A stretch of 64,000 nt of DNA, from positions 1-64,000 of the IMG/VR virus record IMGVR_UViG_3300020195_000027. The stretch is one strand, 5' to 3'. The notes under the pieces were generated by a model that worked only from the letters and a program-made list of their open reading frames with translations, did not search any database and was not told the DNA's origin. Numbering within the stretch: position 1 is the stretch's first letter; the number at the start of each line of letters is the position of its first letter. Origin of the DNA: a virus. Position numbers and translations under genes: made by a program. Shown here piece by piece: positions 7,002 through 16,063 of the stretch.

Positions 7002-7975
7002 AAGATAAATCCGTAGACGTAAGCAAAATGAAGACATTGGATTTCGATGCTACGTGGAAAATTTCAGATACTAAAGCCGCCGATGGATCTTGTATCATAG
7101 AGGGCTACGCCAACACTGTTGATAAAGACAGGGTTGGAGATGTGGTTTTACCTGAAGCGTTTAAGAATACTCTCGAAACATATAATAAGAATCCCGTACT
7201 ACTATTTCAGCACAATTGGGAGAAGGTAATCGGGCGAGTAAGTGAATGTGTAATAGATGAAAAAGGATTAAAAATTAAAGGAATTATTTCCAAGGCAAAA
7301 GATGTCGAGGACGTAAGAACAAAGATCAACGAGGGAATCCTAAAGACTCTCTCTATTGGTTACAACGAAGTAGTAAGTGAGTACGACGAAGCGAAGTGCG
7401 CCAAGGTAATCAAGCAATTGGAACTTCTTGAAATCAGCGTTGTCACGATCCCTGCGAATGTTGAAGCATCTTTCACCGTAGTTGGTGGAGGTCAACAGGA
7501 ACCAGACGAATCAGGTGACAAAAGTCTATCTCTTGAAGGGAAGTTTGAGGAATTGGCAAATGAGTTTAGAGGTATGTCAGACTGCGTAAAACAAATTATG
7601 AAGGAGTCAAAAATGTCATTGAAAGATAAAAGCGAAACTCCTCCTGTATTAAACGAAGAACATCCGAAGCCAGAGGGCGACGTTCCTGCGGTTGATAAAC
7701 CAGCAATGGACGACGAGATGAAAGGCCACATGAAAATTATGGCTGAGAAAACAGGGGAAATGCTTGAAGTTATGAAGGAAATGCTTGAGGTTCAGAAATC
7801 TGCTAAAAAAGCGGACGAAAAGCCTAAAGAAGAGGAAGAATTGGAAAAACCTGAAGAGGAAAAACCTGAAGAGGAAAAACCTGAAGAGGAAAAATCCATT
7901 GAAGCCTTAACTGATGAGCAAGCAGAAATTGAACTAGAAAAAACAATAAACGAATTAGAAAATTTAGAAAATTAA
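6998..7975 (+). CDS. HK97-type prohead protease with fused scaffold-like tail
   Basis: Residues 1-165 match the S78/U35 prohead protease fold: IIEGYANT, the catalytic His72 in LFQHNW, Ser119 in LKTLSIGY, and LELLEISVVTIPAN. The enzyme matures the capsid by cutting scaffold and capsid N-termini inside the prohead. Residues about 170-325 are acidic and Met/Lys/Glu-rich with a predicted coiled coil and three PEEEK repeats, and are scaffold-like. AAGGAG precedes an in-frame ATG at 7613, so the tail may also be made alone. The gene lies between portal and capsid, as in HK97-like phages. Confidence 0.9.
   Translation: MKDKSVDVSKMKTLDFDATWKISDTKAADGSCIIEGYANTVDKDRVGDVVLPEAFKNTLETYNKNPVLLFQHNWEKVIGRVSECVIDEKGLKIKGIISKAKDVEDVRTKINEGILKTLSIGYNEVVSEYDEAKCAKVIKQLELLEISVVTIPANVEASFTVVGGGQQEPDESGDKSLSLEGKFEELANEFRGMSDCVKQIMKESKMSLKDKSETPPVLNEEHPKPEGDVPAVDKPAMDDEMKGHMKIMAEKTGEMLEVMKEMLEVQKSAKKADEKPKEEEELEKPEEEKPEEEKPEEEKSIEALTDEQAEIELEKTINELENLEN
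7613..7975 (+). CDS. Nested in-frame scaffold protein start within protease gene
   Basis: AAGGAG at 7601-7606 lies six bases before ATG 7613, which is codon 206 of the protease frame. Starting here gives an acidic, helical protein of about 120 residues without the protease domain. Lambda C/Nu3 is the established precedent for a scaffold made from an internal start of the protease gene. Function is inferred from the position and composition. Confidence 0.6.
   Translation: MSLKDKSETPPVLNEEHPKPEGDVPAVDKPAMDDEMKGHMKIMAEKTGEMLEVMKEMLEVQKSAKKADEKPKEEEELEKPEEEKPEEEKPEEEKSIEALTDEQAEIELEKTINELENLEN
7845..7893 (+). repeat. 15-bp tandem repeat encoding PEEEK
   Basis: The unit AAAACCTGAAGAGGA occurs three times head to tail and encodes repeated Pro-Glu-Glu-Glu-Lys in the scaffold-like tail. 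Copy number probably varies by slippage (inference). Confidence 0.85.
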
Positions 7976-7986
7976 TTGGAGGAAAA

Positions 7987-9354
7987 ATGTCATTAATTAA
8001 GAACAAATTATTAGAAGCAAAAGCATTATTAAAACAAGAAAAAGAAAAGCGTTTAGCGGCTGGTGTTAATGGAAAGCCCATCACAGTTGATAAGGGTGCT
8101 TATGCTCCTGAAGCTAAAAAACATTTGGCTCGATGGGGTGTTAAATCTTTTGATGAATTAGCAGTAGTAAATACCGCTGATTCTAAATATTCTTACATGT
8201 CCAAAGAAGATAAAGAGAAAGTAAAATCTTTCAAAGAACATATCGACGTCGCGGTTATGTGTTCCAAGATCTTCAAAGTGCCAGTAAAAGAAACCAAAGC
8301 ATATCAAGACCTCCTGTCTTTTGACATGAAGGCTTTCGGTATCGCCGGCGGAGATGACGGCTTTGAGTGGATTCCTACAATGGTAGCTGAGTCATATATT
8401 GATGAGTTCAATCTTGATAGAAAAGTATCTGGAATGTTCGCAGAAATCAAGATGCCTTCTAACCCGTATAAATTTCCAGTGTTGTCAAATGGATCAATCG
8501 CTCGACGAGTTGGTGCAATTACGGCATTGTCCCCCGCTCAAGCATTCAAAACAGATAAAACTATCTTGTTTGATGCTGTGAAGTTAACAAATCAATACGA
8601 GTTACCCGAAGAACTAAACGAAGATAGCGCAGTTGATATGATCAAAGCTATCCGACAAGAGTTAATCGAAGGTCAAGAAAAAGCATTAGAGATCGCTATT
8701 CTTGAAGGTGATGCAGATGGTACTCATCAACATCATTTCTCTCAGTTACCAGACGTTGTTGCTGGAACAACCATTGCATCAATTCTGGCCGAAACTCCTG
8801 AAGCGGTGTTTGATGGTTTGAGAAAAAGAGCGTTGGGTGCTGGTGCTGCGGGAACTGTTGATGCTGGTGGAAACTCAATTACTGAAGCAGAACTTTCTCA
8901 AGCGCGTGGCAAATTAGGAAAATTCGGAGTTGATCCAAAAGGATTAGCCTGGATTCCTTCTCCAAAAACTTACAACCAAATGTTACAATTAGATGACGTT
9001 CGTACTCTTGAGCAATACGGCCAACAGGCTACAGTGTTGTCAGGTGAGTTAGCAAAATACGAAGGCGCACCAGTCGTTCCTTCTGAGTGGTTACGTGAAG
9101 ATTGCGCTGCCACAGGTGTAAATACTGTTGGTGGACCAAACGACACTGGATCAATCATCCTAGTAAACAGAAAACGATTCTTCGTTGGAATGAGACGCGG
9201 AATCCAAGTGCTAGTTGAGAAAAATCGTACTCAGTATGATGTACTAGACATGGTGTCCTTCTGTAGAAAGGCTTTCCAAGGCGTATTGAAGCCAGATGCT
9301 TCAAACTATGCTTCTGAAAGTTCAGTTGCTCTAGTTTTTAACATCGGGCTATAG
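7987..9354 (+). CDS. Major capsid protein (HK97 fold)
   Basis: The protein has 455 residues, follows the prohead protease, and has GGAGG seven bases before its ATG. The N-terminus (to about 110) is Lys/Glu-rich and helical, as in the scaffold-like delta segment of HK97 capsid proteins. The body has typical features: WIPTMVAESYIDEF, FPVLSNGSIARR, ELNEDSAVDMIKAIRQEL, WIPSPKTYNQM, and a C-terminal VLVEKNRTQYDVLDM. A hairpin follows the stop, consistent with a highly expressed gene. Confidence 0.92.
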   Translation: MSLIKNKLLEAKALLKQEKEKRLAAGVNGKPITVDKGAYAPEAKKHLARWGVKSFDELAVVNTADSKYSYMSKEDKEKVKSFKEHIDVAVMCSKIFKVPVKETKAYQDLLSFDMKAFGIAGGDDGFEWIPTMVAESYIDEFNLDRKVSGMFAEIKMPSNPYKFPVLSNGSIARRVGAITALSPAQAFKTDKTILFDAVKLTNQYELPEELNEDSAVDMIKAIRQELIEGQEKALEIAILEGDADGTHQHHFSQLPDVVAGTTIASILAETPEAVFDGLRKRALGAGAAGTVDAGGNSITEAELSQARGKLGKFGVDPKGLAWIPSPKTYNQMLQLDDVRTLEQYGQQATVLSGELAKYEGAPVVPSEWLREDCAATGVNTVGGPNDTGSIILVNRKRFFVGMRRGIQVLVEKNRTQYDVLDMVSFCRKAFQGVLKPDASNYASESSVALVFNIGL

Positions 9355-9371
9355 AGTTCGGTTAATATTTT

Positions 9372-9397
9372 AGGGGTGGGCCTTTGGGCCTACCCCT
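9372..9397 (+). terminator. Hairpin after major capsid gene
   Basis: AGGGGTGGGCC and GGGCCTACCCCT form a GC-rich stem with a short loop just after the capsid stop. The following bases contain only a weak T stretch, so it may be a partial terminator or an mRNA-stabilising 3' hairpin. Confidence 0.6.
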
Positions 9398-9416
9398 CGT
9401 TATGTTAGGAGGATAA

Positions 9417-9644
9417 ATGAAGTTTAAAATTAAATCGGAACCAGAAAAAGTTATGGAGTTCTTAAAAACAAACAGGCCACTAAAGGTCGGTGATGTACTA
9501 ACAAGCCCAGACGATTTCTCAGTAAAGAAGTTTTCTCAGGCACATCCTGACTTGGTAGAGTTAATCGAGGATGACAATAGTGTTATTCCAAAGCATAACA
9601 AAATGTTTCAGAAGTCCGATGTTAATAAATACGGCAGTAAATGA
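9417..9644 (+). CDS. Small head-region protein
   Basis: The 75-residue product follows AGGAGG and lies directly after the capsid gene. It is basic-acidic mixed, with RPLKVGDVLTSPDDFSVK, and no recognisable domain. Position suggests a decoration or head-completion role. I do not recognise a family. Confidence 0.7.
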   Translation: MKFKIKSEPEKVMEFLKTNRPLKVGDVLTSPDDFSVKKFSQAHPDLVELIEDDNSVIPKHNKMFQKSDVNKYGSK

Positions 9645-9650
9645 TAAACC

Positions 9651-10505
9651 GTGGCAGAAATTGATAAATATTTAAACTTATGGGAGACTCATACCCTCAT
9701 CCAAGGCAAGGCTTTCGCGGGAAGTTCCACGAAACTTTACAATGTGGTGACGGGGTCAAGGATAGTCTTTACCCTTTACGTTTTTAGCATATCTCTTGGC
9801 GCAAGCATTGAGATAAAGGTAAAGAATCAATTTGCCAAGGACATTCCAACAGACGAATTATTATCAATCGTAGCCAATGCTCCAGGATCTACAAAAAGAG
9901 TCCTGGCAGACTTTCATAACTACTTTGAAATAGAGGCCACCGTTACCGGAGGAACGGCCACGTTTGCATTTGGCGGAAGAATCATAGACAATGCCCTGGC
10001 AACTAAAATAGAAAACGCAGTAATAGAAGTTGATTTATCTCACACTCCAGGAATAGACGGGCGTTATGATTCGGTTAGGATAGGCGACGGGATTGATTTA
10101 TTGGGGGTTAACCCCGATGGTTCACTCAATGTAAACATAGTTAGCTCAACATCTACACCATCAGAGGTTATCAGGTCAGAATTTGACACAGCCGTTGGGG
10201 TTATTGCAAATACTGAAACAGAGATTGTTTCATACACAGTACCTGTCGGTAAGTCCGCGCTACTACAAAGAATTACCTACGGCGGCGAGAATGTTGCTGA
10301 ATACGACATTTACATTAATAATATTATTAGGGAGCGTCGAAGAACCTATCATGGAGAAAATCTTTGTGGTGTTGCAGACTTCATTGGCGGTTCAGAGGAG
10401 GGCCTTCCACTTGATGATGGTGACATCGTTTCGTTGAAATTAACCCACATCAGAACATACGCCTCGGATCACGAAGGAAGAATACAGGTTTTAGAAATTG
10501 GATAA
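9651..10505 (+). CDS. Putative virion structural protein
   Basis: This 284-residue protein starts at GTG 9651, seven bases after the preceding stop. It is beta-rich with a mid-protein SVRIGDGIDLLGVNPDGSL segment and a C-terminal half (EIVSYTVPVGKSALLQRITYG) resembling small beta-sandwich decoration domains of phages. It belongs to a run of four similar-length beta-rich proteins after the capsid gene. Exact role is unknown. Confidence 0.7.
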   Translation: MAEIDKYLNLWETHTLIQGKAFAGSSTKLYNVVTGSRIVFTLYVFSISLGASIEIKVKNQFAKDIPTDELLSIVANAPGSTKRVLADFHNYFEIEATVTGGTATFAFGGRIIDNALATKIENAVIEVDLSHTPGIDGRYDSVRIGDGIDLLGVNPDGSLNVNIVSSTSTPSEVIRSEFDTAVGVIANTETEIVSYTVPVGKSALLQRITYGGENVAEYDIYINNIIRERRRTYHGENLCGVADFIGGSEEGLPLDDGDIVSLKLTHIRTYASDHEGRIQVLEIG

Positions 10506-10517
10506 CACGGGGGAAAC

Positions 10518-10700
10518 ATGAGCTTAGAAATAAAGAAACTAGAATACCAACTTGCACAAGTAGCAGCGGCAAGAATGGGAATGGAAATTAAAATTGAAGA
10601 GCTGCTTCAACACATAGAAAAAATTAAGGGCGACATAAATAAGCAACTTGAGCGCGAAGATGAATTAAAAAAAGAACTAATAGAAACGAAGGGAGTTTAA
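10518..10700 (+). CDS. Small coiled-coil protein
   Basis: The 60-residue product follows GGGGG and is almost entirely a heptad coiled coil rich in Glu, Lys and Leu. It lies tightly between two structural genes. No family is recognised; an oligomerising linker or chaperone is possible. Confidence 0.6.
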   Translation: MSLEIKKLEYQLAQVAAARMGMEIKIEELLQHIEKIKGDINKQLEREDELKKELIETKGV

Positions 10701-10701
10701 G

Positions 10702-11508
10702 ATGGCTGGTACAGATTATGAAAGTGGTTTACCGATCAGATCGGAAGCAGACGGGCTTGACGAACGAGTCCAAACGAAAATAGTCGGAACTACAACGGGC
10801 GGGTTGGGAGATACTGCCAGCAATCAGATGATTGTTGACAACGACAAAAACGCACATGTAGAGGTTCACGGAAACGATCCAGCGGGATTAGATGTTCCTG
10901 AAGCTCTTACCGAAGAGGGTAGAAGTACCGCTCGCGGAGATTACGATGCCGTTACAAATACAAAACCAAGCTCAAACGGACTGGTCATTCATGAACGAGT
11001 TGTAAGTCCAGATGAAACCAATCAGGTTTTTAGACCAACAGGGGTTAACTCTTCTGTCAACAGTGACGTATGGGTGCAAGACGTTGGTATTCGAGACGAG
11101 CAAGGAAATCCTTTTACAGACGAGAATCCTCTTGCTGTGACTTTTGTTGATTCAGAAGGAACGGAAATAAATGATCCAGATTTAGTGGTAACAACCGTGG
11201 CTGCCGGTGGGTCTCAAGCCCACATTTACACTGTGACCGCATTAATGAAATTTGTTTTCACAGCAATTAGAGCGTCGGCTTCAGGTAAAATGAAAGTAGA
11301 AGTAGAAATTGAAACAGGGGTGCTGACTGGGGTTTACACAAGAAAGTTTACTTTCTTTAACTCAACAGCGTTTACAAGTGTTTCAGATGATCTTCGTGAG
11401 CCAATTAAAGTAGCGGCTGGTGTTCGGGTGAGATTGACTAAATACAATTTAGATAATCAACCTCAAACTCTTTACTCTACAATTTCTGGACATGAGATAT
11501 TAGCGTAA
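10702..11508 (+). CDS. Putative virion structural protein
   Basis: The 268-residue product begins MAGTDYESGLPIRSEADG, similar to the start of the next gene (MAGTDLSDINSAES), which suggests a shared N-terminal docking segment. The C-terminal half is beta-rich (GKMKVEVEIETG, then KVAAGVRVRLTKYN). It probably decorates the head or neck; no family name is supported. Confidence 0.65.
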   Translation: MAGTDYESGLPIRSEADGLDERVQTKIVGTTTGGLGDTASNQMIVDNDKNAHVEVHGNDPAGLDVPEALTEEGRSTARGDYDAVTNTKPSSNGLVIHERVVSPDETNQVFRPTGVNSSVNSDVWVQDVGIRDEQGNPFTDENPLAVTFVDSEGTEINDPDLVVTTVAAGGSQAHIYTVTALMKFVFTAIRASASGKMKVEVEIETGVLTGVYTRKFTFFNSTAFTSVSDDLREPIKVAAGVRVRLTKYNLDNQPQTLYSTISGHEILA

Positions 11509-11517
11509 GGATAAAAA

Positions 11518-12408
11518 ATGGCGGGTACAGATTTAAGTGACATAAATTCAGCGGAGTCGGTTAAAGTAATCGGCTCCGACTTAACTGGTGTAGAAACTTT
11601 TCCAATAAATTCTACTCCAGAGGGAGATCAGCACAATTCCCCCGTGAACAGAAGGTTAAATGCATCTGCGTCTATTTCTGCATTGAATGGAGATCTGTAC
11701 TCGTCTACCGATGTTTCACAATATAAATCAGCTTGTATCCAACTAACAGGAACTTGGAGCGCGACGGTTACTTTCCAAGCATCTAACAACAATGTAGCAT
11801 TTGTAAGCGTTGGGGCTTTGAATCTAAATGATCCAGCAAGCTCCGCTGGTAATACAGCAACGGCGAACGGGATGTATCACATTCCAGTCTTCTTTAAATT
11901 CCTAAGAATAAGAGTTACCGCTTACACTTCAGGAACGGTGGTTGGGACCACTTTAATAAGCTCCATGCAACCGTTTGATTTGAGCGCAAGATTTGTAGAC
12001 ATCAAATCCGGTCAATTAGTACCAACGATCACGAATAAATTTAGAATAAGATCAAATGTTGGTGACATAAACATAAATCCTACCTATACGACAATGTTTA
12101 CTCGGCTTGGAGTTGGATTGTTTTTTGGTTTTCAGGCATCATTTAATCACGCGGAAATAATAATGAAGCTGACATTAGATGGCGGTGTTGTTTTTGAATT
12201 AAACCTTAATGACATAAGACAATTCAAATTCAACGACACAACAACCACCAGAACTCAAATGGGCGGTTTCCTTACTACCATAGGAAATGTTTTAGATTTT
12301 AGCTCTAAATTTGCAATCCCTTATTCAACCGATCTAACAATTGAAATGAAGTCGGTAACGGGAACAAGAAAAAATACTAACTGGATTGTGTTTTTAACAG
12401 AGGATTAA
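11518..12408 (+). CDS. Putative virion structural protein (Ig-like)
   Basis: This 296-residue protein shares its MAGTD start with the preceding gene. Residues about 40-165 form a beta-rich unit (ACIQLTGTWSATVTFQASNN, then FLRIRVTAYTSGTVVG) that recurs in the next gene as IIISGTWVGTISFEGS and AIRAKLTAYTSGTAD. The two genes therefore carry a duplicated Ig- or carbohydrate-binding-like domain. Confidence 0.7.
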   Translation: MAGTDLSDINSAESVKVIGSDLTGVETFPINSTPEGDQHNSPVNRRLNASASISALNGDLYSSTDVSQYKSACIQLTGTWSATVTFQASNNNVAFVSVGALNLNDPASSAGNTATANGMYHIPVFFKFLRIRVTAYTSGTVVGTTLISSMQPFDLSARFVDIKSGQLVPTITNKFRIRSNVGDININPTYTTMFTRLGVGLFFGFQASFNHAEIIMKLTLDGGVVFELNLNDIRQFKFNDTTTTRTQMGGFLTTIGNVLDFSSKFAIPYSTDLTIEMKSVTGTRKNTNWIVFLTED

Positions 12409-12410
12409 TA

Positions 12411-13913
12411 ATGGCATCTTTAAACACGGAAAGCATTAGTGCGTTAAACGCATCGGTAGCCGCAAGACCTCTGGATAATTTCGGAACAGCGGGAATTATC
12501 ATATCTGGAACATGGGTGGGGACAATTTCGTTTGAAGGTTCCTTGGACGGGATTAATTTTGTTTCTATATTTGCGATGAGGCTTTCTGATAGTTTTTTTC
12601 TAATAAGCGCAGCCAGCAACGGACAGTTTCTAATAAATGTATCTGGGATGGTTGCTATAAGAGCGAAGCTGACCGCTTACACTTCGGGAACGGCAGATAT
12701 TGTTATTCAAGGTAATGCGGCAGTTTCAATAAATAGAGCTCTCTCCACAATAGTTGGAGCGACAGATGGAACCCAGATCGGAAATGATTCAAACGCCCTT
12801 AAAGGGTTTATTTCAGGAAGAGATTCTTTATCTGTTTTAAGAAGCGTACAAACAAAAGTCAGGGGGGATGGGCTTACGGCTTTAGTCACGGACGCCAGTG
12901 GAGTTGTCGAGTCTACGCTTGGATTTGATCAACAGCCAGATTCGTTTTTTCAAATTATTAATACAGGTGCCGCAGGAAATACGTGGACAATATTTATTGC
13001 AGGTACAAGCGCCGATCCTACAGGCCCAGATAGAGATTTACCAGACTACACAAAAGTTTTCACGGTTTTAGCTGGTGAGGTTGGCGACGAATTAAAACTA
13101 AGAGACAGAATAGTTCAAGAGTTAAATTCCGATCCTGTTTTTAAGAGTACAGTATTTTTGAAGGCTGCTAAGGCTACCGACAGGGCGATAGTTCACATTC
13201 AAAGCCAGAAGTTTTCAGTTAGTGGTGACTTTTATGAAAGACCTTTTTCTGGAAACTTTAATGTAACAGTGACAGGAACAGCGGTAAGGATTGTAGGATT
13301 CGATAATTTAATTTCAAGATCAAAACCGGTTACTATTTCGAGAGATAGAGATAGTCCACACAGATTAGGACTTTTCGGGGTTACTGGATCGGTTTCAGTA
13401 ACAGCCAAAGAATTGTCAGGTTTATTTGTAGCAGAGGCTACGAACGCAGGATCAAGTGACATGAGGGTGAACGGATCACTCGCTAGTCCGATTGACTTTC
13501 TTGTTCCCGCCAGCACAACGACAGATATTTTTATACAAGATTTAATATTTGATGCTGGTGGAAACGGTATGAAATTTGGAAAATTTTTATCAAAAAGCTC
13601 AGCAATTGTAAACGGAGTAGAGGTTCAGATAAAATCAGACGATATTATTACAACATTTCAGCCAATATTTACAAACGAAGAATTTAAGAACAAATGGGCA
13701 GCACTTTCTGGAAGTGGTGCGGCTTTTAGAATTGATGTCCAGGATGGTGAAGACGAGCTGCTTGCAATTTTACACCTTGATAATCCATTTATACTGAGGG
13801 TAGCCGGATCGTTTACAACAGATGACTTTATAAGAGTAAGAATAAGAGACAATCTTTCAAGTCAAATTGCACGTTTTAATTTCAGAGCTAAAGGATTCGA
13901 GAAGGAGCCATAA
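12411..13913 (+). CDS. Large putative virion structural protein
   Basis: The 500-residue product starts three bases after the previous stop. Residues about 15-105 repeat the TGTW...LTAYTSGT domain of the upstream gene. The middle contains GAAGNTWTIFIAG and LPDYTKVFTVLAGE, and the C-terminus is beta-rich. No enzymatic motif is visible. It is probably a head-neck decoration or tail-accessory protein. Confidence 0.65.
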   Translation: MASLNTESISALNASVAARPLDNFGTAGIIISGTWVGTISFEGSLDGINFVSIFAMRLSDSFFLISAASNGQFLINVSGMVAIRAKLTAYTSGTADIVIQGNAAVSINRALSTIVGATDGTQIGNDSNALKGFISGRDSLSVLRSVQTKVRGDGLTALVTDASGVVESTLGFDQQPDSFFQIINTGAAGNTWTIFIAGTSADPTGPDRDLPDYTKVFTVLAGEVGDELKLRDRIVQELNSDPVFKSTVFLKAAKATDRAIVHIQSQKFSVSGDFYERPFSGNFNVTVTGTAVRIVGFDNLISRSKPVTISRDRDSPHRLGLFGVTGSVSVTAKELSGLFVAEATNAGSSDMRVNGSLASPIDFLVPASTTTDIFIQDLIFDAGGNGMKFGKFLSKSSAIVNGVEVQIKSDDIITTFQPIFTNEEFKNKWAALSGSGAAFRIDVQDGEDELLAILHLDNPFILRVAGSFTTDDFIRVRIRDNLSSQIARFNFRAKGFEKEP

Positions 13914-13914
13914 A

Positions 13915-14523
13915 ATGACATTTGATCTATCTAGGTGGGAAGAATTTAAAGCATTCGCTGCCACCAGAAGTTTATCAATTCAGTTCAGAGAAGACGCAGA
14001 ATTTTATTATATGAAATGCGCTGACTCTTGGTTTTCACTGAGTTGCAACTTACTAAAGGCTGCGGACACCTCTGAAGTTGCGGACTTTGAGGCAAATTTT
14101 AAAGCTTCAGGAAACAAACCTATTTATTCCTTGGCCTCCCCGTTTGCATCTAAATCGTATGGGTCTAAAAAACTCTATAAAAGAGTTCACGGGGTTAAGT
14201 TGGTTTGTATCGCAGGGTCAAATGAATCAATTTACGAAATAACCTATCCTTGGGTCAAGATCACGGGGATTGAGTTAACGTGGGGAGAAGCCGGAGATAC
14301 GGTTTCGTTTTATGTTTTGGACTCTACTACGGGACTTTTAACTACCGTTCCAAATTTAGTTTTAAATCAATTTGGTTTTAATGTAAATGTTGCAAAAGAC
14401 TACTATCATCATAAATCAGAGTTCGATGCAGACATTTATCAAACACTTCAATTAAAAACAATTTACAATTCTGTGTCCGCAAAAACCGTTGGAATAAACT
14501 TCATACTGAATGAGCTAAAATGA
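13915..14523 (+). CDS. Structural-module protein of unknown function
   Basis: ATG 13915 is chosen because GGAG lies 11 bases upstream; an open frame extends further upstream inside the previous gene without a ribosome site. The 202-residue product is beta-rich (SLSCNLLKAADTSEVADFEA, then VSFYVLDSTTGLLTTVPN). The stop overlaps the next ATG (ATGA). No family is recognised. Confidence 0.65.
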   Translation: MTFDLSRWEEFKAFAATRSLSIQFREDAEFYYMKCADSWFSLSCNLLKAADTSEVADFEANFKASGNKPIYSLASPFASKSYGSKKLYKRVHGVKLVCIAGSNESIYEITYPWVKITGIELTWGEAGDTVSFYVLDSTTGLLTTVPNLVLNQFGFNVNVAKDYYHHKSEFDADIYQTLQLKTIYNSVSAKTVGINFILNELK

Positions 14524-15047
14524 AAATACTTATAGCCTACACCGTCCCGATTAATAGGTTTCCTGTGATTGGGTATTTGTTCAGTTGGGCCATTAGGAAA
14601 TTTGACAAGTCACAAGCCTCTCATACTTGTGTGATTTGGTACTCAAACACGGCCGAAGAATATATTGTTTATCAAGCCGCCGAGTTTAGTCTTCATTTTG
14701 TAGGGTATGAGTTGTTCAGACAAAAAAATAAAATGGTCAGGTTGTTTGAAACAGAAGTAACCGATAACGCATACAGGGCCGTGATGAAATACTGCCTGAG
14801 AAAAGCAGGAACACGATACGGGTTAAAGTCGGTGATTGGCGTTGGCCTAAAAAAGATATTCAAATTAAAAAACAATCCATTTGCCGACGGTGAGAAAACT
14901 CAATTCTGTAGTGAGACAGTGGGATATATCATCAAGGATGTAATTGGTTTTAGGATAGATCAGGACTTCGAGGCTATTGGCGTAAGGCAGACCTTGGACA
15001 TCATGATCGAGTACAAAGAATTTAGAGAGGTTCAACCGTGGCTTTAA
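14520..15047 (+). CDS. Permuted NlpC/P60-like (YiiX-type) cysteine hydrolase
   Basis: The 175-residue protein has the permuted papain-like order: His35 in QASHTCVIWY first, then YGLKSVIGVG, then the nucleophile Cys130 in TQFCSETVG. Such enzymes cut peptidoglycan peptides or lipid amides. Its position among head-tail connector genes suggests a virion-associated enzyme used at entry, or a repurposed fold. It overlaps both neighbours by a few bases. Confidence 0.7.
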   Translation: MKILIAYTVPINRFPVIGYLFSWAIRKFDKSQASHTCVIWYSNTAEEYIVYQAAEFSLHFVGYELFRQKNKMVRLFETEVTDNAYRAVMKYCLRKAGTRYGLKSVIGVGLKKIFKLKNNPFADGEKTQFCSETVGYIIKDVIGFRIDQDFEAIGVRQTLDIMIEYKEFREVQPWL

Positions 15048-16063
15048 AAGAATACACTTTCATAACGCTTGGCGAGATGTCAGATTACCTCAAAATAGAT
15101 CATCGAGTTGTGGGTCTTGACGGTCTTGTGAAGGCTACAAAAACAATACAAAATTTGATTTACACAGCAGTTGCCGGCGGACCTGATGGAAACAACATCC
15201 AGATAGAATATACCTCTGGGGGAACCGCAGGGTCAGAAGTCGTTACCGTGACCAACGAATTAATCTCAGTTCAGATTGATGACTCTGTTTCTACTGCTAC
15301 CCAAATAAAAGATGCAATAGATTTAGTTGCTACCGCTTTGGTTTCAGTTGCGACTACCGGATTGGCATCGACCGCTCAAAATATAGTTCCTCCCACAAAT
15401 TTGGCTGGTGGAGCATATAGTCAACTCCATGACGCAAGACTGGTAAGAGTTCTCAGTGAGATAATAAACTCAGCGTGTCAGAAGATTGAAAAAATGATTG
15501 ATGGTCCAGTTTTAATCAGAGAGTTCACAGAAGAACAGGATGGATCTAATTCAAATTCCCTCAAGCCACATCATCATCCAGTGGTTTCGATCACTGAAAT
15601 AAAAATAGATTATAATAGGAATTTCGTAGCAGGAACAGAGATCAATCCAGCGCAATATTTTGTTCGAGGTGGATCTGATATTCGTCAAACTGGCACAGAT
15701 CCAGAGATCAGAATTGTTGGAAATGACGTTGTGTTACGAGACGACAATGAACAGTTTATCCTGGGTCGAATTTTTGCGGGTTCGGTGCTTGGATCTATCA
15801 GAATAAAATACAAAGCGGGTTGGGGTAAGGACTTAGACGACATTCCATCGGATCTTAAACTAGCTTGCTATATGCTTGCGAAATACTTTTGGTTTCAGCG
15901 AGAAAACAATGACGTGGGAGTAACATCAAAATCAGTTAAGGGTGAATCCTATACTAGAATGAAAGACGGTGTTCCAGAAGCGGTGTGGGAAATGACTAGT
16001 CCGTACCAAGACTTGAGCTTGGGAACAAGGCCAGTTCCCCAAAGGAACTATTTTAGTATATGA
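15038..16063 (+). CDS. Head-tail connector (gp6-like) with inserted QDLTY-type domain
   Basis: The start is GTG 15038, overlapping the upstream gene by ten bases. Residues 1-31 and about 127-341 resemble head-tail adaptors: LVRVLSEIINSACQKIEKMI, then IPSDLKLACYMLAKYFWF. Residues about 33-127 are an insertion (TKTIQNLIYTAVAGGPDGNN ... LAGGAY) that also appears in three other genes here. Removing the insertion would leave a protein of about 245 residues. Confidence 0.72.
   Translation: MALKEYTFITLGEMSDYLKIDHRVVGLDGLVKATKTIQNLIYTAVAGGPDGNNIQIEYTSGGTAGSEVVTVTNELISVQIDDSVSTATQIKDAIDLVATALVSVATTGLASTAQNIVPPTNLAGGAYSQLHDARLVRVLSEIINSACQKIEKMIDGPVLIREFTEEQDGSNSNSLKPHHHPVVSITEIKIDYNRNFVAGTEINPAQYFVRGGSDIRQTGTDPEIRIVGNDVVLRDDNEQFILGRIFAGSVLGSIRIKYKAGWGKDLDDIPSDLKLACYMLAKYFWFQRENNDVGVTSKSVKGESYTRMKDGVPEAVWEMTSPYQDLSLGTRPVPQRNYFSI
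15137..15419 (+). repeat. QDLTY-type domain copy 1 (in connector)
   Basis: Coding segment for the shared domain with pattern (V/T)(V/I)Q(D/N)L(T/I)Y, GN-I-IEYT-GG-AG-EVV, QI--A(I/V), LAGG. It sits between two parts of the connector gene. Confidence 0.75.

Noticed and set aside
7845-7893. CRISPR-like repeat
   Set aside because: Repeats are contiguous, without spacers, and in frame as PEEEK.
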